From assembly GCF_001742145.1 (NCBI RefSeq), contig NZ_CP015749.1:1736001-1800000 (forward strand): a DNA stretch of 64,000 nucleotides, in the 5' to 3' direction. The position numbers and the translations under genes were made by a program. How positions within the stretch are numbered: the stretch's first letter is position 1; the number at the start of each line of letters is the position of its first letter. Below, piece after piece: positions 29,085 through 38,496 of this stretch. This DNA comes from Pectobacterium parmentieri (lineage in GTDB: Bacteria > Pseudomonadota > Gammaproteobacteria > Enterobacterales > Enterobacteriaceae). The notes under the pieces are model-generated. The model saw nothing but the letters and a program-made list of their open reading frames with translations, made no database searches and was not told where the DNA came from.

Positions 29085-29464
29085 TATGTTTCACTCCCAA
29101 TTTTGAGAAGTTCGCGCAGCCCAGTAGAACCGCCGGTCAAGATGCTCATCTGCCGATCCGTTTCTGCATCACGAATACCGTTTTTCGCCCCTGCGGCGGC
29201 GAGTGCAGATTTAAGTCCAAGGCTGTTATCATTTTGATTTATTTGTTGAGTTGCCCCATAACGAGCCTGCTGATTAGCAGAACCGACGGTTGCCGTATTC
29301 AGCGCCTGTTGCTGCGTCGCATCTGCCCGAACCAACTGGTTGTTCATCAGTTGCCCACTGGTTGATAAATCCATCAGGCCTTGTAGCTTTGGGAAGTATC
29401 GCTGCTGCCAGTCGGCATATTGTTTGCGCGTAACGTCAGCGAACGTATCCGATGCGTAGCCCAT
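29084..29464 (-). CDS. Small virion protein (126 aa)
   Basis: Predicted largely helical protein without recognised family; repeated QQ/NQ segments in the middle (ATQQQALNTATVGSANQQ). The ATG at 29464 follows GGGGGATAGG; the TTG at 29476 is not needed. It is tightly packed between two other presumed internal virion protein genes, hence the assignment. Confidence 0.65.
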   Translation of the reverse strand: MGYASDTFADVTRKQYADWQQRYFPKLQGLMDLSTSGQLMNNQLVRADATQQQALNTATVGSANQQARYGATQQINQNDNSLGLKSALAAAGAKNGIRDAETDRQMSILTGGSTGLRELLKIGSET

Positions 29465-29465
29465 C

Positions 29466-30134
29466 CTATCCCCCAATATTTCTAAAATTTGTACTCATAA
29501 ATGGCGTATCAGAAACCCCAAATACACCGCTGGAGCTGCCACCTGTTGGCGTTGGCGTACTCTTTGGTAAGCTAGATAGCCCCTGACTAACCAGCGCACC
29601 ACCAATGGTTCCAATCAACCCTTTACTAGCCTGCTGTTTGGAAAGGGAACTCTGTGCATCCGAAATCGCTTTCTGCTGCGACGCTGCCGCGATCCCCTGA
29701 TAGCCTTGCATCGCCTCCGCTTTTTGCCCCGCGCCCATTGCCTGAACATCTTGCAAACCGGCAACATACTTATTCTGCTGGTCGGTCTGGGAACGGTTCG
29801 TCGCATCAATTGAGCCAGCTACTTGATCGGTCGCCACATCCTTAAGCGTTGACTGGAACTTACCGCTGCTGGGATCGACACCTATCGATGCAAGGCCATC
29901 GGCCGCTTGCCGTCTGGCCTGACCAAACTGTTGTTGATAGCCCAGATTGACATCGCCAGCAATGCCGTCGTACTTCTGCTGATCGTTAAGCCCTTCTACC
30001 TTATCCATGAACAAGTTTTCATAGGGTTTCAGCTCGTTCTGGTAGAGATCCCATTGTTGCCGCGCGACACCAGCCGCCGCCGCTTGCTGGGATGTTTCCT
30101 TAACCTCTGTACTGCCACCGCCACCTTTTCCCAC
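29466..30134 (-). CDS. Internal virion protein (222 aa)
   Basis: Starts MGKGGGGSTEVKETSQQ, a Gly-rich head common in internal proteins of short-tailed phages, then a Gln/Ala-rich helical body. GTG start at 30134 with GAGGT five bases before. No catalytic motif. One base separates its stop from the next start. Confidence 0.7.
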   Translation of the reverse strand: MGKGGGGSTEVKETSQQAAAAGVARQQWDLYQNELKPYENLFMDKVEGLNDQQKYDGIAGDVNLGYQQQFGQARRQAADGLASIGVDPSSGKFQSTLKDVATDQVAGSIDATNRSQTDQQNKYVAGLQDVQAMGAGQKAEAMQGYQGIAAASQQKAISDAQSSLSKQQASKGLIGTIGGALVSQGLSSLPKSTPTPTGGSSSGVFGVSDTPFMSTNFRNIGG

Positions 30135-30142
30135 ATATCACC

Positions 30143-30514
30143 TCATACTGATATCTTGAATTTCATTAACCCGAACTCATCAGGAAGACGCTCAAATCCA
30201 AGACGCCGCGCTACCCGAATGAACCCCTTTCTTGCCGTGTAGAACTCAGCCCAACGTCCACCTGCCATACGCGTTAACTCTTGAACATGAGGCAGCCAGT
30301 AGGTCAGTGCATCTTTTCTTGTGCTGACACCCAGCCACACAACCACGTATGGGATTCCGTAGTAACTCAGTGGCCGCAGAACAATCCGCGTATCATCCGT
30401 ACCAAAGCAAAACGCCTGCTTTTTACGGCAGGCGTTTTGGATGTTGGTGATTAAGTTGGGCTCTCGGCTGTCTATTGAGACGCGACTAATTAGTTGTTTC
30501 ACAATTTCTGTCAT
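30143..30514 (-). CDS. GNAT-like phage structural-module protein
   Basis: 123 residues with an acyltransferase-like outline (DDTRIVLRPL, VVWLGVSTRKDALTYWLPHVQEL, then FIRVARRLGFER near the end), as found in the late module of short-tailed phages. Acetyl-CoA binding residues are not clear, so activity is uncertain. A perfect 12-bp inverted repeat lies inside the gene at 30408-30439. Confidence 0.6.
   Translation of the reverse strand: MTEIVKQLISRVSIDSREPNLITNIQNACRKKQAFCFGTDDTRIVLRPLSYYGIPYVVVWLGVSTRKDALTYWLPHVQELTRMAGGRWAEFYTARKGFIRVARRLGFERLPDEFGLMKFKISV
30408..30439. repeat. Perfect 12-bp hairpin inside a coding region
   Basis: CAAAACGCCTGC/GCAGGCGTTTTG with an 8-nt loop. In the leftward reading the right arm ends in TTTTG, so it looks like a weak intrinsic terminator within the GNAT-like gene. 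Confidence 0.75.
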
Positions 30515-30535
30515 AATTTAAATTCAATTTAGCCA

Positions 30536-32200
30536 TTAAAATTTCATTACTGTAAACACAACCTGCGGTGGAGATTCGCCCCAGCGATCGCTTGTTATTT
30601 TAAATTCCTCATTAGCAGAAATTACACCTATCGCTATCGCATTGTTATACCTTCCGCCGCCAGCAGATGCAGACATAACGTTATTACCATTAAAGTAAAT
30701 GTTTACAGTACCATTTGGGGCGTTGGTCGCCAGAACTACAGGAGATGAAAAAATCCGCCTTATAAAGGGCTCAGCCGGTATAATCGTTGTTGAGCCGATT
30801 GCATGAATTATGGGCTTAACGACATCGCCTACAATCTTATTTGCATAAACCGTTCCGCTAAATTCTCCATCTGTTGCATAAACCGTTCCGCGAAACACAC
30901 CGTCTTTTGCATTTACCGTACCTGTAAATGAACCCGATGTTGCAGTTATCTCACCTTCAATCTTGGCATTTTTAGCTGTCATATTACCGTTCTGATCAAC
31001 GGTGAAATTACCGCTCTCAATCCGCGCTGTTTTGATGAACGGAGAAACTATTTCAATTCCTGCCTTCACGCTGTCAGCAATAATAGTTTGCGCAGCCAAT
31101 ATTTTAATTACGGCATCTTTGGCGATCAATTCATCAATAACCACTTTGCCATCCACGACGGCAAAGGGGATCGCATAGGTGGTTTTATCGTTGGGATGAT
31201 TAGGGTCGAAGATAAAGAATTGATTGGCAGCTACCGCGACCTGGCTAATGGTATTACCGTTTGCATCACGACCGGCCACAATACCAATTCCTGCCGTCAC
31301 ATCTCCGGCTTGCGCTTTCGCACTCCACATCGCCCGATATGACGCTGAGCCATTTTTATCTATTTCAGTGATGGCTTTTGCGTTTGTCTGCACCACTGCA
31401 TTATTTTCTCTCGTTGCAGCTTCTACCTTTTCAACACGTTCTGCTGATGATGAAAACCGTTCAGATACCGACTGCGATAACTCCCTTACTGCTGACGCAT
31501 TGGTTTGTGATGACGTTTCAACATCGGTTACCCGCTTTGCCATAGCACTGTTTTGTTTGTTAACAGACTCAGACAATATTTTTACGTTTGAATCAACCGT
31601 GCCAATATTTTTTATATTTGTTTCCAGCTTCTCAGTAAGATTGGAAATCAGTGGCGATTTATTTAACTGCTCCTTAATAACATCAATGATGGCCGCCGGA
31701 TCGGGATGTGTTTGTGCAAAAGTACCTTTTGAATCATTGAACGGTCCCGGATCGCCCAATGAATTAACATGCCGTATCCAGTAGTACCCTTTCCAATCGG
31801 GATCTACGGGGTCGCCGTAAACACCAGCCGCAGAGCTGGCGATCAGCACAGCATTTGCCAGGTTGTCTTCAGGAGAACGATAGATTTCCGTCAGCGACCG
31901 ACCGCGATAATTAGGCATGTCCCACTCAAGCAACACGTAAGCGAAGCCGCCTGTCGCTTTGAAATTAGTAGGTTTAGATGGCTTCTGCACGCCGCCGCCT
32001 GCATTTGAACCACCCGAACCATTACCGTGCGTCAAAGCAACCTTTCCACCCCCGAGCTGACGCAAATTAGCCAGACCAAGCGTTGCCAAATCACCATACG
32101 TCACCGCACGATTGCGTCCGTCACCACGCTGGCCTGTCAGCGTTTCAACATTCTCTAAAACCGCCGTCTGATCTTTACCTGCTCTAAACTTTGCCGTCAT
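30536..32200 (-). CDS. Tail protein with fibronectin-like and DUF1983 regions
   Basis: 554 residues. A fibronectin-III-like domain near 75-160 (PTNFKATGGFAYVLLEWDMP, RSLTEIYRS), a helical stretch (180-280), then the DUF1983 region known from lambda J-type tail tip proteins (AGIGIVAGRDANGNTISQVA, FFIFDPNHP), and repeated short beta units (SGSFTGTVNAKDGVFRGTVY). Likely a host-contact tail component. It overlaps the preceding gene by ATGA. Confidence 0.8.
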   Translation of the reverse strand: MTAKFRAGKDQTAVLENVETLTGQRGDGRNRAVTYGDLATLGLANLRQLGGGKVALTHGNGSGGSNAGGGVQKPSKPTNFKATGGFAYVLLEWDMPNYRGRSLTEIYRSPEDNLANAVLIASSAAGVYGDPVDPDWKGYYWIRHVNSLGDPGPFNDSKGTFAQTHPDPAAIIDVIKEQLNKSPLISNLTEKLETNIKNIGTVDSNVKILSESVNKQNSAMAKRVTDVETSSQTNASAVRELSQSVSERFSSSAERVEKVEAATRENNAVVQTNAKAITEIDKNGSASYRAMWSAKAQAGDVTAGIGIVAGRDANGNTISQVAVAANQFFIFDPNHPNDKTTYAIPFAVVDGKVVIDELIAKDAVIKILAAQTIIADSVKAGIEIVSPFIKTARIESGNFTVDQNGNMTAKNAKIEGEITATSGSFTGTVNAKDGVFRGTVYATDGEFSGTVYANKIVGDVVKPIIHAIGSTTIIPAEPFIRRIFSSPVVLATNAPNGTVNIYFNGNNVMSASAGGGRYNNAIAIGVISANEEFKITSDRWGESPPQVVFTVMKF

Positions 32201-33822
32201 GCTGTCATTTCCTGCATCGATGTAGTTAACGTAATCCGGTCAACCTGCACGCTGCCGTAGACTTCAACCTGCCAGCGTTTACCACGAATCGGAGGCAGCT
32301 TAACTAACGACTCTCGCAGGCTGCCCGGCGGCAAATGCAACGCTGCGCGACCATCGACATGCAGAATGACGCCGACGTGCGATAACGCATTACTCATCAC
32401 TCGCAGGCAGGAAAAGGCCGTATTCGCCGGAGCCAGATATTGCTTTGACCGCCAGCGCATATTCAGGTTGAAAGCGCCATCATTAAACGTATATAGCTGC
32501 CGCCCTTTCACGATATAGAGCGTGTCACCAGATGGATCGTTATAGGCTGTATCAAACGATGTCGTGATGTGGCGAATATCCATGCTGGCAGGATCGAAGA
32601 TAAACCCAGCCACGCCGTTATCTGTGTCATACAACGCCAGATATTCATTTTCCACGCGCCAAGCTCGGAGAGTTGTCGGATTAAAATCTTTCCGCCACTG
32701 CTTAGCCTCAATGATATTCGCCGTGGCAATCGCTGCCGCGCCATCGGCACTGATAGAAACAAGACCATTCGGTGAGGCATACAAAGCAAAGCCATCCATC
32801 GTTACCATCGATTGGCGTGAGACGCAGGACAGCGCGATCAGGGAATGCGTTGATGTGATATTCGACGGCGTAATGCCTGAAAAAATATAGGGAATGCCTT
32901 TCGTACCGACGACCAACGTTGTGCCTATTGGCGCGATCGCGACAACATCATCCTGCGTGGTCTGCTTGTTGCTGTCTTTCCATGCGTAAGGCAAATAGGC
33001 TTCACTGAACATCACCTGATTGCCTTTAAAACCAGCAGCAATGCCGTTAGACATCATGCACAAGCCGATCATGCCATCCGGCGGCATGTAATAATCGTAA
33101 GTCTCCAGTGAAGCGCTAAGCTGAGCATCTGACAGACCGTCAACAAATACGCCAACGGCAATGTCCAGTTCAGCCACCAATAAGAAATCAGCCGCTTGAC
33201 TGCTGGTCGCCGAACGATAAATCCGGCGTTTGGTTATATTGTTGTTCTGCTGTCCGGGCGGCTGCAAATGTAGTTCTATCGAACTACCAGAATACTTTAT
33301 CGTCAGCTCCGCAGAGGCGGGCCCCGGCGGACCCTCTTCACCATATGCCGTGACATAGGTTTCAGTGTAGAAACGCGTTTCATCATCAGTAGGATCATCT
33401 TCTTTAACGTCAGCCGGTGGCGTGATTGTGCCAATGACGATCGCGTTAGCTGGGACCGGGACGCCAAGACGGAAAAAAGCGGCGGGATAATTGCCGTTGC
33501 CGCCCGTCGCGACCTGCGCAGAGGTAACCTTTGGAAATTCATCGTCGGTATAGTAAACGCGCCCATAATCATCATTGGCGACCGGACTGCGGATCGCGTC
33601 AACGATCTTGCTCCAGGCAAACCAAAAACTATCTCGATAGTGGAATATCGTTTTGGGCTTGAAGGTGAAGGTCTTGCCCTGGTCGGTATCATCCAGCATA
33701 GGAGTGATAACGCCATGCCGAAAGTGACAGTTCTCCGCTACCGTCGCGTTAGATTCAGGCAAAAGGTGTTCAGCAACGCGTGGCATAGTTCCGCGCATTG
33801 TGGTGATATCGATGGTCGCCAT
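32197..33822 (-). CDS. Tail tube/hub protein (541 aa)
   Basis: Large beta-rich protein that opens with MATIDITTMRGTMPRVAEHLLPE, a form seen in tail proteins of short-tailed phages, where it forms part of the tail knob. Contains repeated propeller-like segments. It has no obvious enzymatic motif. Start has AGGA upstream. First gene after late promoter module copy 2. Confidence 0.7.
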   Translation of the reverse strand: MATIDITTMRGTMPRVAEHLLPESNATVAENCHFRHGVITPMLDDTDQGKTFTFKPKTIFHYRDSFWFAWSKIVDAIRSPVANDDYGRVYYTDDEFPKVTSAQVATGGNGNYPAAFFRLGVPVPANAIVIGTITPPADVKEDDPTDDETRFYTETYVTAYGEEGPPGPASAELTIKYSGSSIELHLQPPGQQNNNITKRRIYRSATSSQAADFLLVAELDIAVGVFVDGLSDAQLSASLETYDYYMPPDGMIGLCMMSNGIAAGFKGNQVMFSEAYLPYAWKDSNKQTTQDDVVAIAPIGTTLVVGTKGIPYIFSGITPSNITSTHSLIALSCVSRQSMVTMDGFALYASPNGLVSISADGAAAIATANIIEAKQWRKDFNPTTLRAWRVENEYLALYDTDNGVAGFIFDPASMDIRHITTSFDTAYNDPSGDTLYIVKGRQLYTFNDGAFNLNMRWRSKQYLAPANTAFSCLRVMSNALSHVGVILHVDGRAALHLPPGSLRESLVKLPPIRGKRWQVEVYGSVQVDRITLTTSMQEMTA

Positions 33823-33843
33823 GGGTATCCTGAAACAGAAAAC

Positions 33844-33914
33844 AAAAAAGCCCCGCTTTTAAGGCGAGGCTTGGTATCTTTGGGGAATTTAGCGCGTATA
33901 ACTCACTGTGGCAA
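33844..33914 (-). promoter_or_regulatory. Late promoter-terminator module, copy 2
   Basis: Leftward: -35 TTGCCA (33909-33914), 17 bp, -10 TAAATT (33886-33891), conserved stretch to 33873, hairpin 33848-33872 with the same stem as copy 1, then a T run. Sits between the colicin/immunity unit and the tail gene block. The remaining 33915-34127 is the A+T-rich leader of the immunity gene. Confidence 0.72.
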
Positions 33915-34127
33915 GGCTTAACAGCCACTAAATAAACTCATATTCTGTGCTCCCCTGTTAGCATAAGTGCTCAATTGCTTCATGAATCACAAGCAGCACC
34001 ATAGATTTAATCAGAAATGCAAACATTGAGATTATTCAAATTTACTTCTTTTTACTAAAAATAGTATCCTATTTCTTCATAGTTAAAAACCATGCATCAA
34101 ACTTTACATACTTGGAGGGATTAAAAA

Positions 34128-34637
34128 ATGAGTAAACAAGGAACCGATAGCATTGAGAAAAGAATGTTTTTTTTACTGATTATTGGAATAATACCTTTAT
34201 TCATAATCCTCATCATTCATTTAAACAACCCCGATGCTCTAATCCTTAATGAATTCGCTGCAACTTTCAAAAACCTCCCAACAATCACATCCAATAAAAG
34301 CCTGCTAATGAGTAAGGCCATGGATATTTACTGCAAAGCATCACCATTACTGGCGTTGTTATTCATAGCAGTATCATACCGCCACTTTGAATTCAAGAAA
34401 ATAATGACAACCCAAAAATTAGTCTGGGTATTTATTTTATTTTCAGTTTTGTACTTCACAATCACAATTTTATTACTAGCTCACAACAAGGAACTTAATG
34501 ATTCAAGGAACTGGCTAAAGGTAATATCGGAAAATGACTATCTACTTACATTTTTCTATATTTCAATATTTTCAGTTTGTTATATTTTTACCGTATATTA
34601 TCTTAGTTTTATTATTTCTTTTTTCAAAGGAAAGTGA
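34128..34637 (+). CDS. Colicin A-type immunity protein
   Basis: Inner-membrane protein, 169 residues, with four helices (about 12-30, 70-88, 100-120, 140-165). It matches colicin A immunity protein in several places: IIGIIPLF, NPDALIL, NLPTITS, and MDIYCKASPLLALL. Such proteins block the pore domain of the matching colicin in the membrane. It is convergent with the colicin gene, the usual layout for pore-forming colicins, so it is expressed constitutively from its own strand. GGAGG lies eight bases before the ATG. Confidence 0.92.
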   Translation: MSKQGTDSIEKRMFFLLIIGIIPLFIILIIHLNNPDALILNEFAATFKNLPTITSNKSLLMSKAMDIYCKASPLLALLFIAVSYRHFEFKKIMTTQKLVWVFILFSVLYFTITILLLAHNKELNDSRNWLKVISENDYLLTFFYISIFSVCYIFTVYYLSFIISFFKGK

Positions 34638-34658
34638 TAAAGATAACAAAAGTCATAG

Positions 34659-34712
34659 TTAAACATTGATAATGTTAAATGGCAGGTGTCAGCCACCTGC
34701 CACAATGTTTAA
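34659..34712. terminator. Nested inverted repeat between colicin and immunity genes
   Basis: Inner stem TGGCAGGTG/CACCTGCCA (34680-34702) within an outer 10-bp repeat TTAAACATTG/CAATGTTTAA (34659-34712) that reaches the colicin stop. Likely a two-way terminator for the convergent genes. Confidence 0.7.
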
Positions 34713-36037
34713 TGCACAGGGCGAATTAGTTCATTATTTAATTTATCAGCAAATTTGTCATCTATAAATGATGCTACCAAACCAATCCCTATAATCCCTG
34801 CTATCATTATCGCGGACACAGGCAATCCTACAGTCATTGCAATAGCTGGAGCTACGTAAGCAAGGATCCCCAACGCAACACCAGATGCAACCCCACTCAA
34901 CACCCAAGATTCCACCTCTAACATTAATGGGCTCCAGTTGCCAGTCTCATAGCCCTCAATGCTTTTTTCTCTAACCTTTCCGATTTTTATCACCACGTCT
35001 GCTACCTTGAACGCCTTGCCAAGGTTGCCAAGTTTATTTGCCATATCTTGGGCATCAACATGTTTCCATGCATTAATAAGTGCGTCCCTATCGGATTTAT
35101 TGATTTTCATTTCTGGATTTGATGTGATTTTATCTAATGATTTCATCGCATCATCAAAACTTCTGATTTTCTTTCCCTGAAAATTTCTGATATCACCAGC
35201 TATTTCATCCGCGATAGCTTTATACTTATCACCTAAATGACTACCAACTTCCTGCCCCATCCCTACAATTAATTCACTGGTTTTTGTAAGCACCTCATTT
35301 TCGACCTCAAATGAATTTTTAATGTTATTTAATTTTTCTTTTTTATCTAACACATCATCATTTACGATTTTCACTCGATCAAGATAAGTCACAAGATTAT
35401 TTTTTTCTTTAATTTCCTCAACGAACGTTGGTGGTACAGTTCTATCCCATAACCGATGAAACCATTGGCCGGTAGTCGCTATAGCCAAATCAATCATATC
35501 GTCAGGTTTTCCGATAAAATTCGAAAGTTTATTGTTATTCATAAAATCAATGAAAGTTTTTTCAGTCTCATTTGTTTTACTATTAACTAGCAGCTCCCCC
35601 GACTTGGTTAACTCAATATTTACCTGCAAGGAGTCGACAGATTCCTGTAGAGAGTTTGCGGCTAAATTAATTTCAGAGTTACCAATAAGCCCTGATTCTC
35701 TTAAGTTTTTTAATAGCGTGTTTGCTTCTTCTTTTACTTGCTCAACATTTTTCGGGTAGGCATTTCTAGCTTGCTCCAAAAATTGATTAATTTTCTTCTG
35801 CCCTTCTCGGAGGGAATATAAACCGGAAAAAGGTAGATTACGAGGATTATAATTCACAATCCCACCGCCTCCATGTGGAACATTAATTCCTGGCCAGTTT
35901 ACATATACCGGTCTTGATGCATTAGGATTTGATGACGGATTTAGATAAGAACCTGTCGGCCCCCCTGTGATCGTAATAATTACCTGCCCAGTAGAATCAA
36001 AGGGAACGCCATCTTTGTAATATGAAGGTTGTGTCAT
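34709..36037 (-). CDS. Pore-forming colicin (A-type pore domain, E1-like N-terminus)
   Basis: 442-residue bacteriocin. The N-terminus (SYYKDGVPFDSTGQVIITI, residues 5-23) is close to that of colicin E1, suggesting Tol-dependent entry. A Gly/Pro-rich stretch (25-70) and a helical middle (75-250) of unknown receptor use follow. The C-terminal 190 residues are a colicin A/B/N-type pore domain: FQGKKIRSFDDAM, NAWKHVDAQDMANKLGNL, EGYETGNWSPLMLEVESWVL, and the hydrophobic hairpin at about 378-424, ending NNELIRPVH. ATG 36037 has AAGGA nine bases upstream; the longer frame to 36133 does not. A LexA box lies 47 bp upstream. Inserted between tail genes of the prophage; no dedicated lysis gene, so release probably uses phage lysis. 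Confidence 0.93.
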   Translation of the reverse strand: MTQPSYYKDGVPFDSTGQVIITITGGPTGSYLNPSSNPNASRPVYVNWPGINVPHGGGGIVNYNPRNLPFSGLYSLREGQKKINQFLEQARNAYPKNVEQVKEEANTLLKNLRESGLIGNSEINLAANSLQESVDSLQVNIELTKSGELLVNSKTNETEKTFIDFMNNNKLSNFIGKPDDMIDLAIATTGQWFHRLWDRTVPPTFVEEIKEKNNLVTYLDRVKIVNDDVLDKKEKLNNIKNSFEVENEVLTKTSELIVGMGQEVGSHLGDKYKAIADEIAGDIRNFQGKKIRSFDDAMKSLDKITSNPEMKINKSDRDALINAWKHVDAQDMANKLGNLGKAFKVADVVIKIGKVREKSIEGYETGNWSPLMLEVESWVLSGVASGVALGILAYVAPAIAMTVGLPVSAIMIAGIIGIGLVASFIDDKFADKLNNELIRPVH

Positions 36038-36083
36038 GATAATATATCCTTGATTAGTCAAATGGAAATTAAAAACAATTTCA

Positions 36084-36099
36084 CTGTACATACATACAG
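36084..36099 (-). promoter_or_regulatory. LexA (SOS) box of the colicin gene
   Basis: CTGTACATACATACAG fits CTGT-N8-ACAG exactly. A CTGT half-site follows at 36106, as in the overlapping double boxes of colicin promoters. Predicts DNA-damage induction. Confidence 0.88.
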
Positions 36100-36183
36100 T
36101 AAAAACTGTATGTAATATTCCCGTTGATGTCAATTGATGGACGTCTTTCTTATCCCATTAATTAAAAAAACTAATTTTCATTA

Positions 36184-38496
36184 CTAAGCGAGGAATATAG
36201 TATTGCAGTAAACGTTGCTGTGGCTGATTGCGTGATACGGCTCGATGCGCCCTGGCATGTTCACGCGGACTTGAATGAATGCGCCGCGTGGAACATCAAT
36301 AGGCGACTGATCCGGCCATGTTTCTTCGAGTTTGTGTCCCTTTTTAGCGTCAAATGGCTGTTTATCCAGCGTCAAACGGTTTTGCGCAAACGGCATCGCA
36401 TCAGGGTGAACTCGGTGGAACGTGTAGACAGTGACGGAACCGTCCTCAGCGACCTCATAATTGTTCCACAGCAGCGCTTTGTCGTTCCGGCATTTCGGAT
36501 TGCTGACGCCGCCGTCTATACCATTCCACGCCGCATCCGAGTGCATACCCTGACAGCCGGTGATTTTATAAACCCCCTCGCTCAACCGTTCGACATTAAC
36601 GCCAATCGCTTCATGTGTAGTAGTAAATGAACCGTCGGCGTAGATGTTGATGACGGGAGATGCGGTTTTATAGAATCCGCCCGAATCAGCTACCACGTTA
36701 TTGCCCGTGACTAGAACGTTTCCGCCAGTTATTTTCGGGAATGTTATAACCCTCTGCCCGATAGTGTCTGTTGCGTTCCTACTTATTAGTGTAATAGCTC
36801 CGTCTATGCTGATTTCAATGCGTGTTAAATGTCCGACTGTTGTTGGCGGAATATCTGAATTGAAAAATAAAAATGAAGGCCAAGCCCCGCGTACTGATGT
36901 CTGTGTTGTGAATACTTTATCTCCAGTAAAGGTCTGACTAGTGTTTAGGTTTGCGGGTTTCTGAAGATTCCCCTCATGCCACACAATATTATTGTTAATG
37001 AGAGCATTGCTGGGAGCCACAAGATTAACATCACCAAACGCAGTCAATTCTATACCTGTTCTACCAATATAATTGTAAAACTCGGCATTGTTGCTGTTGT
37101 CTGCACCTGTCCCTATATACCATTTATTTTTGTCGGCGGTGTCCTGGCAAAAAATATAAGATGAATGGTTTGGCGACGGCCTCAAATTGAAAGCGTTGCC
37201 ATCTCTTCGAAAGTATTTCACCCCTGTTATATCCTGATCAGTGTCAAGCGTAAACGGTGCCAAATTCCCTGTATGCCATAAAACTACTGGTGGTAGCCAC
37301 ACCCCGGCTTGGGTCTTCCACAATTTGAACGAGTTATAATTCCCCTGAGTCATATTCTCATCGATAATTGCATACCCCCAGTCGGGACTATCAGTGCCTT
37401 GGCCCCCTCGGTGCCTGACATTTACGAACGATCTCCAGTTATCCCCGTTAACTAAGCTGCTGCCTATGTTTTGCTGAAGACGTAATGAATACATAAAATC
37501 TGATTCAGTTTGGTATTCATTGGCGAGTGCATTGCGAACAAATCCGGGGTCATCGTTTTTATATTGCGGAATGTAATCCCAGCCCTGCCAAACCTCAGCG
37601 GTGAGCACGTTTCTTGCGGCTCGATGGTTGCTATTGGTCACATCGACCGCCGTTAACTCGCCGTACGCCCCTAGGGTTCCTGAAGTCCACGTGAGAATGC
37701 ACGGTCCGTAGCCCGGCGGGAGCCCCGCAACAACGGCGGGGTCAGCGCTGTATAAACCACTGGCAGCTTTATTAATGACGAAAAAATCATTTAACGTCGG
37801 TGCAGTGATGCTTGGCGTACTACCGCCCCAGCCGAATTCCCCCTTCAGCATTGCATTACTCAGGCCAATGTTTTCACGAAACGCGGCAGGGTTAACAATA
37901 TCAGCCCCGTTGGCGGATTTCTTCATTGCACCAGCAAATGTTGCCTGAGCATTTCCCGCCGCCGTCTCAGCCGAATTTTTAGCAGCCGTAGCTGTATTGG
38001 CTGAAGCAGTCGCTGACGCGCTGGCTTGCTGTGCCTGAGCTACCGCCGCGCTGAGAGCCTGGGCGTACTGAACTGCCTCATTTTTGGCTGCAATGGCGGT
38101 ACTCGCAGCATCTGCCGCATTAGTACCCAACGTCTGTATCGTAGCCAACTTCGCGGCAACGTCGGTTTGGATTTCGCGGAAATAGACAATGATCGCTGGC
38201 GTAACGGTTTGTTCCATCGCTGCCAGTTTTAATAATTCATTGATCGTCGCCGGTGTCGACTTCTCATTAATAGAAACCGAACCATAGACCGAATTGTAAC
38301 CATCGCTCTGGATTGAAATGGCGTACTCGCAGATCTCCAACGGAATAGAGTAATTACCATCCTGATCGGTCATGACGGATGCAGAGAAACCGTTCAATAC
38401 CGAGGGCCCGTTGGTCAGTGCACTAAAGGTAACTTCAGCACCGGAAACAGGTACACCTGCCGGATTCATTAACACGCCACTGATTAATACACTCAC
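36184..38496 (-). CDS. Tail fibre protein
   Basis: 770 residues. N-terminal prophage tail-fibre domain (MSVLISGVLMNPAGVPVSGA, about 1-90), Ala-rich coiled coil (115-190), then beta-rich repeats with recurring WHTGNL/WHEGNL units (e.g. near 405 and 505) typical of fibre shafts and knobs, and a distinct C-terminal receptor part. It determines host binding. GTG start overlaps the preceding stop codon (GTGA). The neighbouring colicin may have entered at this variable locus. Confidence 0.85.
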   Translation of the reverse strand: MSVLISGVLMNPAGVPVSGAEVTFSALTNGPSVLNGFSASVMTDQDGNYSIPLEICEYAISIQSDGYNSVYGSVSINEKSTPATINELLKLAAMEQTVTPAIIVYFREIQTDVAAKLATIQTLGTNAADAASTAIAAKNEAVQYAQALSAAVAQAQQASASATASANTATAAKNSAETAAGNAQATFAGAMKKSANGADIVNPAAFRENIGLSNAMLKGEFGWGGSTPSITAPTLNDFFVINKAASGLYSADPAVVAGLPPGYGPCILTWTSGTLGAYGELTAVDVTNSNHRAARNVLTAEVWQGWDYIPQYKNDDPGFVRNALANEYQTESDFMYSLRLQQNIGSSLVNGDNWRSFVNVRHRGGQGTDSPDWGYAIIDENMTQGNYNSFKLWKTQAGVWLPPVVLWHTGNLAPFTLDTDQDITGVKYFRRDGNAFNLRPSPNHSSYIFCQDTADKNKWYIGTGADNSNNAEFYNYIGRTGIELTAFGDVNLVAPSNALINNNIVWHEGNLQKPANLNTSQTFTGDKVFTTQTSVRGAWPSFLFFNSDIPPTTVGHLTRIEISIDGAITLISRNATDTIGQRVITFPKITGGNVLVTGNNVVADSGGFYKTASPVINIYADGSFTTTHEAIGVNVERLSEGVYKITGCQGMHSDAAWNGIDGGVSNPKCRNDKALLWNNYEVAEDGSVTVYTFHRVHPDAMPFAQNRLTLDKQPFDAKKGHKLEETWPDQSPIDVPRGAFIQVRVNMPGRIEPYHAISHSNVYCNTIFLA

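Noticed and set aside
36184..38496. Diversity-generating retroelement next to the tail fibre
   Set aside because: No reverse transcriptase gene or template repeat is present in the window.
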